NCBI GenBank assembly: GCA_020632995.1
Contig: JACKEN010000002.1
Span: 372,001 to 436,000 of the forward strand
DNA: 64,000 nucleotides
Direction: 5' to 3'
Origin: Deltaproteobacteria bacterium
GTDB lineage: Bacteria > Myxococcota > Kuafuiibacteriia > Kuafuiibacteriales > Kuafuiibacteriaceae
The translations under genes and the position numbers were made by a program. Every line of letters starts with the position of its first letter. Positions within the stretch are counted from its first letter, which is position 1. The notes under the pieces are model-generated. The model ran no database searches, had not been told where the DNA came from, and saw only the letters and a list, made by a program, of their open reading frames with translations. Below, one piece after another: positions 9,235 through 17,580 of the stretch.

Positions 9235-10967
9235 CATTCGCAAGCGGAGCGCGCAGCCGAGCGAAGCCCGGCGCAGAGGGGTGGGACGGCTCCGCCGGCC
9301 CGGGACCCCAGGATTCCCGTTTGCCGAGCCGGCCCACACTCATAGTGCTGGCCGTGGCGCTCCTCTACTTCGTGGTGCTCTGGGTCAGCGCGCCCTCGGT
9401 GGGCTACACCCGCGACGAGGGCTACTACTTCAAGGCGGCGGAGGAGTACGCGGGCTGGTGGGGCGTCTTGTTCTCACGCGACTTCACCTCCGCGTTCAGC
9501 GACGCCACCATCCTCAAGTACTTCAACTACAACCACGAGCACCCGCCGCTCGTGAAGCTCACTCAGGGCCTCACCTATCACCTCTTCCACGGCCTGCTCG
9601 GGGTGGCCTCGCCCGCCCAGGGCTTCCGGGTGGCCGGGTTCCTCTTCGCGTCGCTGTCCGTCGTGGCCACCTACCTGCTCGGCCGCGCCCTGGTCTCGGC
9701 CCGGGTCGGGGTGGTGGCGGCGATCCTGCTCACCGCCATCCCGCGCTACTTCTTCGACGCCCACCTCGCGTGCTTCGACGTGCCGATCACCGCGATGTGG
9801 ACCCTCTCGATCTTCTTCTTCGTGCGCGCCTACCGGGCGCCGCCCGAGAAGGTGGTGCGCTTCGCGGTGGAGGCGGGGCTGGTGTGGGGCCTGGGGCTGG
9901 CCACCAAGCTGAACGCGCTCTTCCTCCCCGCGGTCTTCGTGTTCCTGTGGTTCATCGCGCCGCCCGAGTCGCTGCGCCCGCGCCTGCTGCGCAACCTCGG
10001 CGGCGGCCTCGACGTCCGGCTCCCGCGGATCCCGCTCGTGCTCGTCGCCTGCGCCCTGATCGGTCCGGTGGTGTTCGTGGTGACGTGGCCGTACCTGTGG
10101 CACGACACCTTCCTCCGCATCGGGACGTACATCGGCTTTCACCTCCACCACGAGCACTACCCGATCAGCTACTTCCACCAGCTCCTGGTGAAGCCGCCGT
10201 TCCCGTGGGGCTTCCCGATCGTGATGAGCGCGGTGACCGTCCCCGGGCCGATCTTCGGGCTGGGGGCCATCGGCTTCATCGTCGCCACCGTGCGCACGTT
10301 CTTTCGTCGGAGCCTCGGCGACGCGACCCTCTTCGCCGCCACCGCGCTGCCGGTCTTCCTCATCGCGATGCCCGACACTCCGATCTTCGGCGGGGTGAAG
10401 CACTGGTACAACGCGATGCCGAGCCTCTCCATCCTCGCCGCGACCGTCTTGTTCTGGGGGGTGGCGCTCGTCCGCGAGCGCCTGGGCCAGTCCGCAGGGC
10501 GCCTTGCGGTGCCGGTGGCGGTGGCCCTCGCCGCGCTCCCCGGCTACCTCGGGGCGGCCCACACCCACCCCAACGGGATCGGCTACTACAACGCCCTGGC
10601 CGGCGGGATCGCGGGCGGGGCGGAGCTGGGCATGCAGCGGGGCTTCTGGGGCTACATGGCCTACCCGCTCTATCCGGAGCTGGGCGAGCGGATGGGGGCG
10701 CGCGGGCGCGTCTTCTTCAACCGCACCAACTACGACAGCTACCGCATGTACCAGCGCGAGGGGGTCATCCCCCAGACCATCTACTACGCGAACTACCCGA
10801 AGGGCGCCGACGCCGGGGTGTCCTTCGAGCAGCCCGAGCACGCCGAGAAGGAGGGTGAGCTCTGGAGCGTGATGGGGACCCGCCCGGTCGACGGGGTCTA
10901 CCAGGACAACGTGACCCTCATCCAGCTCTACCAGGTGGGGCCCTCCGCCGAGCCCCCGTCGCGCTAG
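9231..10967 (+). CDS. GT39/ArnT-like membrane glycosyltransferase
   Basis: A 578-residue polytopic membrane protein of the GT-C superfamily. After a short cytoplasmic N-terminus there are about ten hydrophobic segments. The first external loop has the diagnostic acidic motif YTRDEGYYF, followed by NHEHPPLVK, as in dolichyl-phosphomannose-dependent mannosyltransferases and ArnT-type enzymes. The family transfers a sugar from a polyprenyl-phosphate donor to a protein or lipid acceptor outside the cytoplasmic membrane. The start ATG overlaps the stop of the preceding gene. The 3' end overlaps the convergent phosphatase-like gene by four bases. Donor and acceptor are not predictable. Confidence 0.85.
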   Translation: MTFASGARSRAKPGAEGWDGSAGPGPQDSRLPSRPTLIVLAVALLYFVVLWVSAPSVGYTRDEGYYFKAAEEYAGWWGVLFSRDFTSAFSDATILKYFNYNHEHPPLVKLTQGLTYHLFHGLLGVASPAQGFRVAGFLFASLSVVATYLLGRALVSARVGVVAAILLTAIPRYFFDAHLACFDVPITAMWTLSIFFFVRAYRAPPEKVVRFAVEAGLVWGLGLATKLNALFLPAVFVFLWFIAPPESLRPRLLRNLGGGLDVRLPRIPLVLVACALIGPVVFVVTWPYLWHDTFLRIGTYIGFHLHHEHYPISYFHQLLVKPPFPWGFPIVMSAVTVPGPIFGLGAIGFIVATVRTFFRRSLGDATLFAATALPVFLIAMPDTPIFGGVKHWYNAMPSLSILAATVLFWGVALVRERLGQSAGRLAVPVAVALAALPGYLGAAHTHPNGIGYYNALAGGIAGGAELGMQRGFWGYMAYPLYPELGERMGARGRVFFNRTNYDSYRMYQREGVIPQTIYYANYPKGADAGVSFEQPEHAEKEGELWSVMGTRPVDGVYQDNVTLIQLYQVGPSAEPPSR

Positions 10968-11788
10968 TCGCGCTGCCAGCGAAAGCGCACCCGCACCGCC
11001 TCGTGGTCCGACAGCGGCTGGCCCGCGTCGTCGACGAACTCCTCTGCCACCGCCCAGTCGGTGGCCTCCAGCGTGAGGCCGCCGCCGGAGCGGAACATGA
11101 AGCGGTCGATGTGGTCCTCGGGGCAGGCCAGGCTCGTACAGGCGTCGGTGAGACCGGCGTCCTGCAGGAAGGCTTGCAGGGTGGGGGCCTCGTCGGGGTC
11201 GTCGAGCTCGAGGTTGGTGTCGCCCCCCACGATCACCGCCCGCCCGGCCGAGCGCTCCTCGATCGCGGCGGCGAGGCGCTGGTAGCCCTCGAGGCGGGCC
11301 GCGTCGTCCTCGGGGCCGCCCCCCGCCTCGGCGTGGTGGTTGTAGACGTCCACCGCCACCGTGTCCGTCAACCAGACCTGCGCGTAGCTCCAGCCCTTGG
11401 AGGAGAGGCAGTCCGAGGAGTTGTCCAGGGTGCCGAAGCAGGAGGGCCAGCGCTCGCGGTACAGCTCGCCCAGGGGGAAGTTCGAGAAGCGGTTGAGGCC
11501 GTCGTTCACGAAGGTCTCGAACTCCATGAGGGGGGTGGAGCGGTAGGGGTGCCCGGCCACCGGATCCAGGAGGTGGTGGTAGCTGAAGTCCTCCTGCACG
11601 AGGACGAGGTCGTAGGCGTTGATGCGGAGGCCGATCCGGGTGGTGTTGGCCTCGGGGTGGGACTTGGAGATGCCCTCGGGCAGCCCCGCGATGTTGTAGG
11701 TGAGGGCGAGGAGGTCGCCCTCGGAGGGCTCGCCGCCGCACGCGCTCAGCACGAGGGCGGCGCCGGCGATGAGGGGGATCGCGCGCAT
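10964..11788 (-). CDS. Endonuclease/exonuclease/phosphatase-fold lipoprotein
   Basis: A 274-residue lipoprotein (lipobox LSAC, Cys17) with a DNase I-like fold. The fold's signatures appear in order: LTYNIAGLP near the N-terminus, LVLVQEDF (metal-binding glutamate), NHHAEAGG, VIVGGDTNLE (the GD-x-N motif) and LSDHEAVRVRF (the SDH catalytic end). Members cleave phosphodiester bonds in nucleic acids, sphingomyelin or inositol phosphates. The lipid anchor means this one acts in the envelope or outside the cell. The ATG at 11788 was preferred over one 13 codons upstream because it gives a compact signal peptide. It is divergent from the thioredoxin genes. Confidence 0.85.
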   Translation of the reverse strand: MRAIPLIAGAALVLSACGGEPSEGDLLALTYNIAGLPEGISKSHPEANTTRIGLRINAYDLVLVQEDFSYHHLLDPVAGHPYRSTPLMEFETFVNDGLNRFSNFPLGELYRERWPSCFGTLDNSSDCLSSKGWSYAQVWLTDTVAVDVYNHHAEAGGGPEDDAARLEGYQRLAAAIEERSAGRAVIVGGDTNLELDDPDEAPTLQAFLQDAGLTDACTSLACPEDHIDRFMFRSGGGLTLEATDWAVAEEFVDDAGQPLSDHEAVRVRFRWQRD

Positions 11789-11870
11789 CGGGGCACAAAT
11801 GCACACGAGCGGGGGCAGACCCGCCATCGGTCAGCTTGATCTTGGCGGCACGCGCGCTACAGATCCCCAG

Positions 11871-12407
11871 GTGACCCGCTGGGCCCTCGTCCTCGCCTCG
11901 GGCCTCGCCCTGAGCGCCTGCGTGGCCTCCACCCCGCCCGCGCCGGCCAGGCCGGCCGGCCCGGTGACCCTGACCCCGGTCGACGGCCCCGGGCTCATGC
12001 GCCTCATCCGCGCCCGGAAGGCCCCCCTGACCCTGGTCAACGTGTGGGCCACCTGGTGCGCCCCCTGCGTGGCGGAGCTCCCCGACGTGCTCGCCACCGC
12101 GCGGGAGTACGCGCCGAAGGGCCTCGCCCTGGTGCTCGTGAGCACCGACGCCCCCGCCGCCCAGCCCGAGGCCCGGGCCCTCCTGGAGAGCCTGCAGGCC
12201 CCCCTGCCGACCTACGTGAAAGAGGGCTCCGACGAGGCGTTCATCACTGCCTTGCACCCCGAGTGGAACGGGACCCTGCCCGCCACCTTCCTGTACGCGC
12301 CGGACGGCGCCTGCGTAGGCTACTTCGAGGGCGAGCTCGATCGCGACGCCCTCCACGAGATCTTGTCTGCGGCCGAGTGGAGCGCCGCCCCGGAGGAATC
12401 ACCATGA
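11871..12407 (+). CDS. TlpA-like thioredoxin-fold lipoprotein
   Basis: A 178-residue lipoprotein (lipobox LSAC, Cys17) with a thioredoxin domain. The active site is NVWATWCAPC, a WCxxC with Cys63 and Cys66, typical of ResA/TlpA periplasmic thiol-disulfide reductases. A cis-proline segment (LPATFLYAPDG) follows at the usual distance. It should reduce disulfides in the envelope, for example apocytochrome CXXCH motifs, which would fit the many c-type cytochromes in the window. That link is an inference. The start is a GTG with no Shine-Dalgarno. The gene overlaps the next redox gene by four bases (ATGA). Confidence 0.88.
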   Translation: MTRWALVLASGLALSACVASTPPAPARPAGPVTLTPVDGPGLMRLIRARKAPLTLVNVWATWCAPCVAELPDVLATAREYAPKGLALVLVSTDAPAAQPEARALLESLQAPLPTYVKEGSDEAFITALHPEWNGTLPATFLYAPDGACVGYFEGELDRDALHEILSAAEWSAAPEESP

Positions 12408-13030
12408 CCAAGACGCAACCCATCCTGCTCCTCGCCGCCGCCCTGGGTGGCTGCACCCACACCGCGGCCGCCGCCCCCGGCGCCCGCCTCGAGCCCCTCC
12501 CGATCGGGAGCGCGGTCGCCATGGGCGACGTGCCGATGCCCAACGTGGACGGCAAGAGCGTGACCATCGCCGGCAGCAAGGGCGACAAGGGCACCCTGGT
12601 GGTCTTCACCTGCAACCACTGCCCGTGGGCCAAGGCCTGGCAGGACCGCATCGTGGCGCTGGGGAACCGCTTCACGGGCGAAGGGGTGGGGGTGCTCGCG
12701 GTGAACCCGAACGACCCCACCGCCTACCCCGAGGACGGCGCGGTGCAGATGAAGGAGCGCGCGGCCGAGCTCGGGATGAAGTTCCCCTACGTGGTGGACG
12801 CGGGGGGCAAGGTGGCCCGCGCCTTCGGCGCCACGAAGACCCCCGAGGTGTTCCTCTTCGACGCCGCGGGCAAGCTGGTCTACTACGGCGCGGTCGACGA
12901 CAACGCGAACGACCCCGCGGCGGTGGAGCACAAGTATCTCGAGGACGCGCTGACCGCGCTGGTGGCGGGGCAGCCCATCCCCAAGGCGTCCACCAAGGCG
13001 CTGGGCTGCAGCATCAAGTACCCTTCCTGA
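12404..13030 (+). CDS. Thioredoxin-fold redoxin lipoprotein with CNHC site
   Basis: A 208-residue lipoprotein (lipobox LGGC, Cys17) of the AhpC/TSA-redoxin type. The redox motif is VVFTCNHCPWAKAWQ (Cys70, Cys73), characteristic of a thioredoxin-like peroxiredoxin subgroup; TPEVFLFDAAGKLVYYG supplies the later cis-proline region. GGAGG at 12391-12395 is placed well before the ATG. The start overlaps the stop of the TlpA-like gene, so the two envelope thiol proteins are made together. It may be a partner or substrate of the first protein. The natural substrate is unknown. Confidence 0.88.
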   Translation: MTKTQPILLLAAALGGCTHTAAAAPGARLEPLPIGSAVAMGDVPMPNVDGKSVTIAGSKGDKGTLVVFTCNHCPWAKAWQDRIVALGNRFTGEGVGVLAVNPNDPTAYPEDGAVQMKERAAELGMKFPYVVDAGGKVARAFGATKTPEVFLFDAAGKLVYYGAVDDNANDPAAVEHKYLEDALTALVAGQPIPKASTKALGCSIKYPS

Positions 13031-13045
13031 CGTCTCGCGAGCCGC

Positions 13046-14629
13046 TCAGTCCTCGCCGTCGAGCTCGGCGTGGCAGCTCTCGCAGTCCTCCTTGAGGTCG
13101 AAGGCGGTCTTGCCGTCGTGACAGCTGCCGCAGAGCTTGCCCTCGTCGAGCACGCCGTCGTGCACGAGCTCGAGGTCCACCAGGAGCTTGCCGCGCTCGA
13201 CCAGGCTCCACCGGCCGTCATGGCAGGTCGCGCAGTTCGCGGGCTTCAGCTCGGCGTGGGTGCGGTGATCGAAGGTCACCGGCCCGACCGTCTCGTCCTC
13301 GTGCGGGAAGGTGAAGGGCGCGGGCAGCCGCAGCGCCTCGGGCTCCTCGAACTCCAGGTGCGTCACCGCGGGCGGCGGCGGAGGCGCGGCCGCGCTCGCC
13401 TCGCGGTCCCGCACCGCGAGCACGAGCACCAGGCCGGCGGCCGCGAGGCCCCAAAGCTGGAGCAGGGAGGCGCGGCCCAGGATCGGGGGCGCGACCGGCG
13501 GGCGGATGTGCGCTTCGCGCGATGGCCCGAAGACTCCGAGGTTACGCACCGCCCAGCCGAAGGCCATGAACCCGAGCACCACCAGGCTCGCGCTGACCGC
13601 GAGCTCCATCCAGCTCGGCATGTAGTCCACGCCGGACGCGGCGCGCATGCCGGTGATGCCCACGTTCAGGCGGCCGAGGACGAAGCCGAGCATCGCGAGG
13701 AGGGCCGCGAAGAACAGCCCCTCCCGGCTGCCCCGCACCGCTCGACGCGACAGCAGCGCGATCGGGAGGAGCACCCCGAGGCCCATCTCGCCCCAGAACA
13801 TCACCGCCTCCTCGGTGGGGGCGAAGGCGAGCCCGAGGTTGCCCCTGAGCGCGAGGTCGGCGGTCCGCGCCACCAGGAACAGCCCGAGCACCACCGCCAT
13901 CGCCCGCCCGAGGCCCGAGAGCAGCGACCCTTCGAGCTCGCGCCCGAAGGCGCGGTGGCTGAGGTAGGACTCGATGATGGTCATCGCCAGGCCCGCCGCG
14001 ACGGCGGAGACGAAGAAGAAGACCGGCAGCCACGGCGTGTACCAGAGGCCGTGCAACTTGTCCGGCACGATGAGGAAGAGCGAGCCGAGCGATGACTGGT
14101 GCATCATCGACAGGAGCACGCCCGCGATGACCAGGCCGATGTAGCCGCGGTGGATCCAGCGCTTGGGCGCCTCGAGCCCGAGCTTGTCGAACAGGAGCGG
14201 GCTCAGCTCGAGCAGGAGGACGGTGCTGTAGAGCATCACGCACCACGTGACCTCGAACATCACGGAGTGCGGGTTCCACATCACCAGCGGGTGCCAGCCG
14301 TTCCACGGCTTGCCGAGGTCGAACAACAGGCCGACGACGACGAGCACGTAGCCCAGGAACGCGGTGAGCACCGCGGGCCGGGCGATCGGCGCGTACTTCT
14401 TCAGGCCGAAGACGTGCACGGTGGCCGCGATGGCGAAGCCGCCCGCGGCGAGCCCCACCCCGACGAGCACGTCGAAGCCGACCCAGAGGCCCCAAGGCGA
14501 AGCGTCCTGCATGTTGGTGGCGGCCGAGAGGCTCCCGCCGAAGCGGGTCAGGGTGGCCCAGAGCCCGGCCGAGAGGATGACGACGGTGGCGGCTCGCCAT
14601 GGGGTGAGCCATCTCGATGAGCTAGACAT
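13046..14629 (-). CDS. NrfD/HybB-type quinone membrane subunit fused to triheme cytochrome c
   Basis: A 527-residue fusion. The first roughly 410 residues are a ten-helix NrfD/HybB-type integral membrane subunit, which exchanges electrons with the quinone pool. After a hydrophobic segment and a proline-rich linker the C-terminus carries three CXXCH sites: CATCH (466-470), CGSCH (500-504) and CESCH (516-520). A VTFDHRTH segment supplies likely axial histidines, as in cytochrome c7 and c3 domains. The ATG at 14629 overlaps the Fe-S protein gene by eight bases; a longer extension would overlap that gene fully and is rejected. The fusion should pass electrons directly between membrane quinone and periplasmic hemes. 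The direction of flow is unknown. Confidence 0.88.
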   Translation of the reverse strand: MSSSSRWLTPWRAATVVILSAGLWATLTRFGGSLSAATNMQDASPWGLWVGFDVLVGVGLAAGGFAIAATVHVFGLKKYAPIARPAVLTAFLGYVLVVVGLLFDLGKPWNGWHPLVMWNPHSVMFEVTWCVMLYSTVLLLELSPLLFDKLGLEAPKRWIHRGYIGLVIAGVLLSMMHQSSLGSLFLIVPDKLHGLWYTPWLPVFFFVSAVAAGLAMTIIESYLSHRAFGRELEGSLLSGLGRAMAVVLGLFLVARTADLALRGNLGLAFAPTEEAVMFWGEMGLGVLLPIALLSRRAVRGSREGLFFAALLAMLGFVLGRLNVGITGMRAASGVDYMPSWMELAVSASLVVLGFMAFGWAVRNLGVFGPSREAHIRPPVAPPILGRASLLQLWGLAAAGLVLVLAVRDREASAAAPPPPPAVTHLEFEEPEALRLPAPFTFPHEDETVGPVTFDHRTHAELKPANCATCHDGRWSLVERGKLLVDLELVHDGVLDEGKLCGSCHDGKTAFDLKEDCESCHAELDGED

Positions 14630-15359
14630 GACTGGCCTCCTGCGCGAGCTTGTCTCGCCGGTGGATGATCCACCACAGCCCGACGAGGCCGACGCCCGCG
14701 GCGCTGACCACGGTGGGCAGCTTCGACAGCGCGTACCAGGTGAGCTCCGGATAGGCCGAGTGCTGGAGCTTGGTCCGGAAGCCGAGGGCCTCGAACGAAA
14801 CCGGTGACAGGTACAGGATCTGGGTGCCGCCGGCCTCCGTCTCGCCGTAGACGTGGTCCACGTAGCGGTCGGGGTGCTCCTTGATGCGCAGGTGCGCCTT
14901 CGCGAGGAGCGCGTCGCGCTCCCCGAACTCGGTGGCGCCGGTCGGGCAGGCCGCCGTGCAGGCGGGCTGGGTCGCGCCCTTGGCCATGCGCTCGCTGCAC
15001 ATGGTGCACTTGGCGACCCGCGGCGCCTGGCTCGACCAGGTGTAGCGGGGTACGTCGAAGGGGCAAGCCACCATGCAATAGCGACACCCGATGCAGGCGT
15101 CCGGGTCATAGGTGACGGGGCCGGCCGGGCTCTTCTTCAGGGCGCCGACCGGGCACACCGAGGCGCACGCGGGGTCCACGCAGTGCATGCACTGCTGCCG
15201 GACCCCGAGGCCGTCCACCACGGTGAGCCGCGAGAAGTGCGTCCCCGACAGCGGCGCGTCCGGCGGGGCCTTGGGCAGCCCGTTGGCCTCGCGGCAGGCC
15301 TGCACGCAGGTGCCGCATCCGACGCAGAGGGTGAGGTCATTGAGGATCGAGGCACTCAT
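14622..15359 (-). CDS. Four-cluster ferredoxin subunit, HybA/NrfC/DmsB-like
   Basis: A 245-residue protein with four cysteine clusters in order (CVGCGTCVQAC; CMHCVDPACASVC; CIGCRYCMVAC; a final CTMC...CTAAC), the layout of DmsB/HybA-type electron-transfer subunits carrying up to four 4Fe-4S clusters. A C-terminal hydrophobic segment (about residues 210-232) probably anchors it in the membrane, as in HybA. It is the natural partner of the adjacent NrfD-type protein. The start at 15359 overlaps the stop of the preceding gene as TGATG. No twin-arginine signal is seen, so whether it faces the cytoplasm or periplasm is uncertain. Confidence 0.92.
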   Translation of the reverse strand: MSASILNDLTLCVGCGTCVQACREANGLPKAPPDAPLSGTHFSRLTVVDGLGVRQQCMHCVDPACASVCPVGALKKSPAGPVTYDPDACIGCRYCMVACPFDVPRYTWSSQAPRVAKCTMCSERMAKGATQPACTAACPTGATEFGERDALLAKAHLRIKEHPDRYVDHVYGETEAGGTQILYLSPVSFEALGFRTKLQHSAYPELTWYALSKLPTVVSAAGVGLVGLWWIIHRRDKLAQEASHV

Positions 15360-16078
15360 CACGCACCTCCTCGCCACGAGCGCGGCGGTTCTGGCGCTGG
15401 CTCGAGCAGCTCCTCGGTGAGGCGTCTCCAGGCCTCCTCGGGCAGCTCCGGGTATGCGCCCGGTACGGGGACGCCGCCGTCGAGCGCGGTGGCGCCGAGG
15501 GCCGGGTCACTGGGCAGGGAGACCTTCACGAGCAGCTCCTTGAGGCGTTGGCCTTCACGGGCCAGCCACTCGCGCGCGGTGCGCCCGGTCCGCGCGCCAA
15601 GCATGGGGCGCGCCGACGTGAGGGGCTCGATCCGGTAGAGCCAGCCCTCCGTGTAGGGGGCCTCGGCCACCAACCCTGGGGTCTGCGCGAGCGCCGGGTT
15701 CACGGCGACCACATGTCCGTCGAAGGGGGCGTGGACGCCCATCTCGCGGTCGCCGCGCGCCAGCGTGGCGATCACCGCGCCGCGCCAGACCGGCGCGCCC
15801 AGATCGAGCGTCCGAACGACATCCGGGCGCCCGAGGGTGGCCGGATAGAAGGCGTCGACGCCGACCCGCACCGCGTGCTTGCCCATGCTCTCGAGCCAGA
15901 CATGACGCGGGTCGAGGGCGAGGCCCTCGGGGACGGGGCGGAGCTCGGGTGGCAGCGTGAGCGGGTCGGGGGCCGAGATCCGGCGTCGCAGCGCGTCGAG
16001 GGCGTAGGCCCTGTGTTGCACCCAGACGTCGAAGGTCAGGGCCAACAAGATGAATCCGATGACCAGCAGGGCGACCAT
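15359..16078 (-). CDS. Membrane-anchored GcvH-like protein lacking the lipoyl lysine
   Basis: A 239-residue protein with one N-terminal membrane segment (residues 2-20) and a glycine-cleavage H-protein-like domain: HAPFDGHVVAVNPAL and later EAPYTEGWLYRIEP match the beta-hammerhead core of GcvH. By alignment from the conserved AP, the lipoyl-lysine position is Asp110, in an RGDR segment, so it should not be lipoylated. The C-terminal part after residue 155 is an extra helical and proline-rich extension. It sits between the Fe-S subunit and a cytochrome c gene and is probably a structural or sensory subunit of the redox complex. That role is an inference; glycine cleavage is not expected. Confidence 0.8.
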   Translation of the reverse strand: MVALLVIGFILLALTFDVWVQHRAYALDALRRRISAPDPLTLPPELRPVPEGLALDPRHVWLESMGKHAVRVGVDAFYPATLGRPDVVRTLDLGAPVWRGAVIATLARGDREMGVHAPFDGHVVAVNPALAQTPGLVAEAPYTEGWLYRIEPLTSARPMLGARTGRTAREWLAREGQRLKELLVKVSLPSDPALGATALDGGVPVPGAYPELPEEAWRRLTEELLEPAPEPPRSWRGGA

Positions 16079-16114
16079 GGCGAGCTCCTTTCTCGGTCGC
16101 AGGGCCGAGCGCCC

Positions 16115-16489
16115 TCACTTGGCGGGGGCGGGGTCCGGGACGAGCAGCCGCATGTACTGCACGAGGGCGACGATCTCTTCGGACGAGAGCTTCTCTCCGT
16201 AGCCCGGCATCTTCTTGACGCCCTTCGTGGTCAGCTCGATGAGCTTCTCGTCGGTGAACTGGGTGAGGAAGCCGGGCTTGGTCCAGTCATTGGCCTTCGT
16301 CCGGATCCCGCGCTTCGTGTCTCCCTTTCCGTCGAGGCCGTGGCAGGAGGCGCACTTCCTGCCGTACAGCCGGTGGGTGGCCGTCGACGCACCGGCGGGC
16401 GGGGCCTTCGGCTTGTCTTCGATCGCGCCGGCCAGCGTGGGCACGCTGAGCAGGGCGGTGAGTACGGGTATGATCATCCAGCGTCGCAT
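16115..16489 (-). CDS. Small monoheme cytochrome c
   Basis: A 124-residue exported class I cytochrome c. It has a signal peptide (cleavage after LAGA), the heme motif CASCH at residues 46-50 followed by GLDGKGD, and a downstream methionine in KKMPGYGEKL that is the expected sixth heme ligand. A final helix (EEIVALVQYMR) completes the fold. It lies inside the NrfD/Fe-S/GcvH-like operon and is likely the soluble electron donor or acceptor of the complex in the periplasm. The ATG at 16489 gives a normal signal peptide. Confidence 0.92.
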   Translation of the reverse strand: MRRWMIIPVLTALLSVPTLAGAIEDKPKAPPAGASTATHRLYGRKCASCHGLDGKGDTKRGIRTKANDWTKPGFLTQFTDEKLIELTTKGVKKMPGYGEKLSSEEIVALVQYMRLLVPDPAPAK

Positions 16490-16554
16490 GTCGGTCTCCT
16501 TGTGCAGGCGCACCTGCGCCGTTCGTCGCGCGGTCCGCGGGGCCGCCGCGCGCC

Positions 16555-17349
16555 TCAGCTGAAGAACTCGTCGCGCACCGCCTGCCAGGTGGGCGCGTCG
16601 ATGAGCTCGTGGAAGTCCGGGGAGATGACGCCGCCGTCCGGCATGGCGGGCACCGGCGCGGGGGCGACCCGGGCGAGCAGGCGGTCGACCTGCTGGCGGA
16701 ACCAACCCGAGGCCTCCTCGGCGGACCGGATGTCAGGCCCCTCGAGTCGAGCGCTGGGCCAAACCCGCAGCACCCATCCGTGCAGGTAGGGTGAGGTGCC
16801 TACCATCCCCGGCTTGGTGAGCAGCACCTCGTTGCGGCCCAGGACCTCGGCCGCGAAGGGCACTCGCACGTCGACCTGCCGGTCGCCTCGGCGGAGGCTG
16901 AACAGGACGTCACCCGGCGTGAGCTTGGTGCCGGACTTCGGCAGGATGACCTGCTCGACCGGGCCCAGCGCGCGCAGCAGGAGGTCGTCGGCCCCGACCA
17001 GGACCCCGTGCTTGGCCGCGGGGGTCAGCCAGGCGTGGGCCGCGGTGAGGAGGTGCCGAGGCGGGACGCGAATCCCGTGATGCTCCTCGATCACCGGGTC
17101 CTCGTGCGGGCGCCGGCCGTACAGCAGCAACAGCGGGACCGCGATGAGCGCGAGGACGACCCCGAGGGGGCGCGCGACCACCACCAGGAGCGCGATGAGC
17201 GGGACGCTGATCAGCACGAGGAGGGTCCCGCCGATCACCCGGAGGGTGGACAGGAGGATTCGGGTGGCCCGAGAACTCCCTGGTTGCGGCCCGCCCTGGC
17301 CGGCCGGGGTCGTAGACGGGAACTTGGGCATGGCCTCGATGACGCGCAT
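16555..17349 (-). CDS. Second membrane-anchored GcvH-like protein lacking the lipoyl lysine
   Basis: A 264-residue protein with two N-terminal membrane segments (about 33-57 and 61-77) followed by a GcvH-like domain, recognised by VPFAAEVLGRN and TSPYLHGWVLRVWP. The lipoyl-lysine position is again an aspartate (Asp156) in an RGDR segment, exactly as in the other GcvH-like protein of this operon, so the loss looks conserved rather than accidental. A GGAG Shine-Dalgarno precedes the ATG at 17349. It is the first gene of the minus-strand redox operon and is divergent from the sensor kinase gene. Function is unknown; an assembly or electron-complex subunit is plausible. Confidence 0.78.
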   Translation of the reverse strand: MRVIEAMPKFPSTTPAGQGGPQPGSSRATRILLSTLRVIGGTLLVLISVPLIALLVVVARPLGVVLALIAVPLLLLYGRRPHEDPVIEEHHGIRVPPRHLLTAAHAWLTPAAKHGVLVGADDLLLRALGPVEQVILPKSGTKLTPGDVLFSLRRGDRQVDVRVPFAAEVLGRNEVLLTKPGMVGTSPYLHGWVLRVWPSARLEGPDIRSAEEASGWFRQQVDRLLARVAPAPVPAMPDGGVISPDFHELIDAPTWQAVRDEFFS

Positions 17350-17580
17350 GGTGGCTGCTCCTTCTGCGCCACCGCATTGCATCCCTCGGACCAGGGCTCA
17401 GGCCGTCGCCGCTGGTCCCTCCGACACGTGCGAGTGCCGAGATCCTCGACAGCGGGTGTAGACGACTTCAACAGCCACGCAGGTTGGGACTGCGTCGGTG
17501 CGACACGGTGGCGCGTCGTTCGCCGATACTGCGGGCGGCGCCGCGAGCCCGGGTGTAGGCTTCGGGCTGGGAGACAAGGG
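17350..17580. other. Divergent control region of redox operon and kinase operon
   Basis: These 231 bases separate two divergent operons and must hold both promoters. GGGAG at 17570-17574 serves the GTG at 17581. I looked on the minus strand for a sigma-54 promoter (GG-N10-GC) ahead of the redox operon and found only one weak match that overlaps the Shine-Dalgarno, so no promoter is claimed. Confidence 0.5.

Noticed and set aside
9474..12356. A 960-codon minus-strand frame
   Set aside because: It covers the GT39-type, DNase-fold and thioredoxin genes antisense or out of frame, and lacks recognisable motifs.
13046..15109. A 687-codon version of the NrfD fusion starting far upstream
   Set aside because: The extra 160 codons lie wholly over the four-cluster Fe-S gene in another frame and give low-complexity sequence. 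The ATG at 14629 starts at the proper membrane subunit.
17350..17580. Sigma-54 promoter (GG-N10-GC) for the redox operon
   Set aside because: The only spacing match overlaps the Shine-Dalgarno of the first gene and departs from TGGCAC/TTGC, so it could not act as that gene's promoter.
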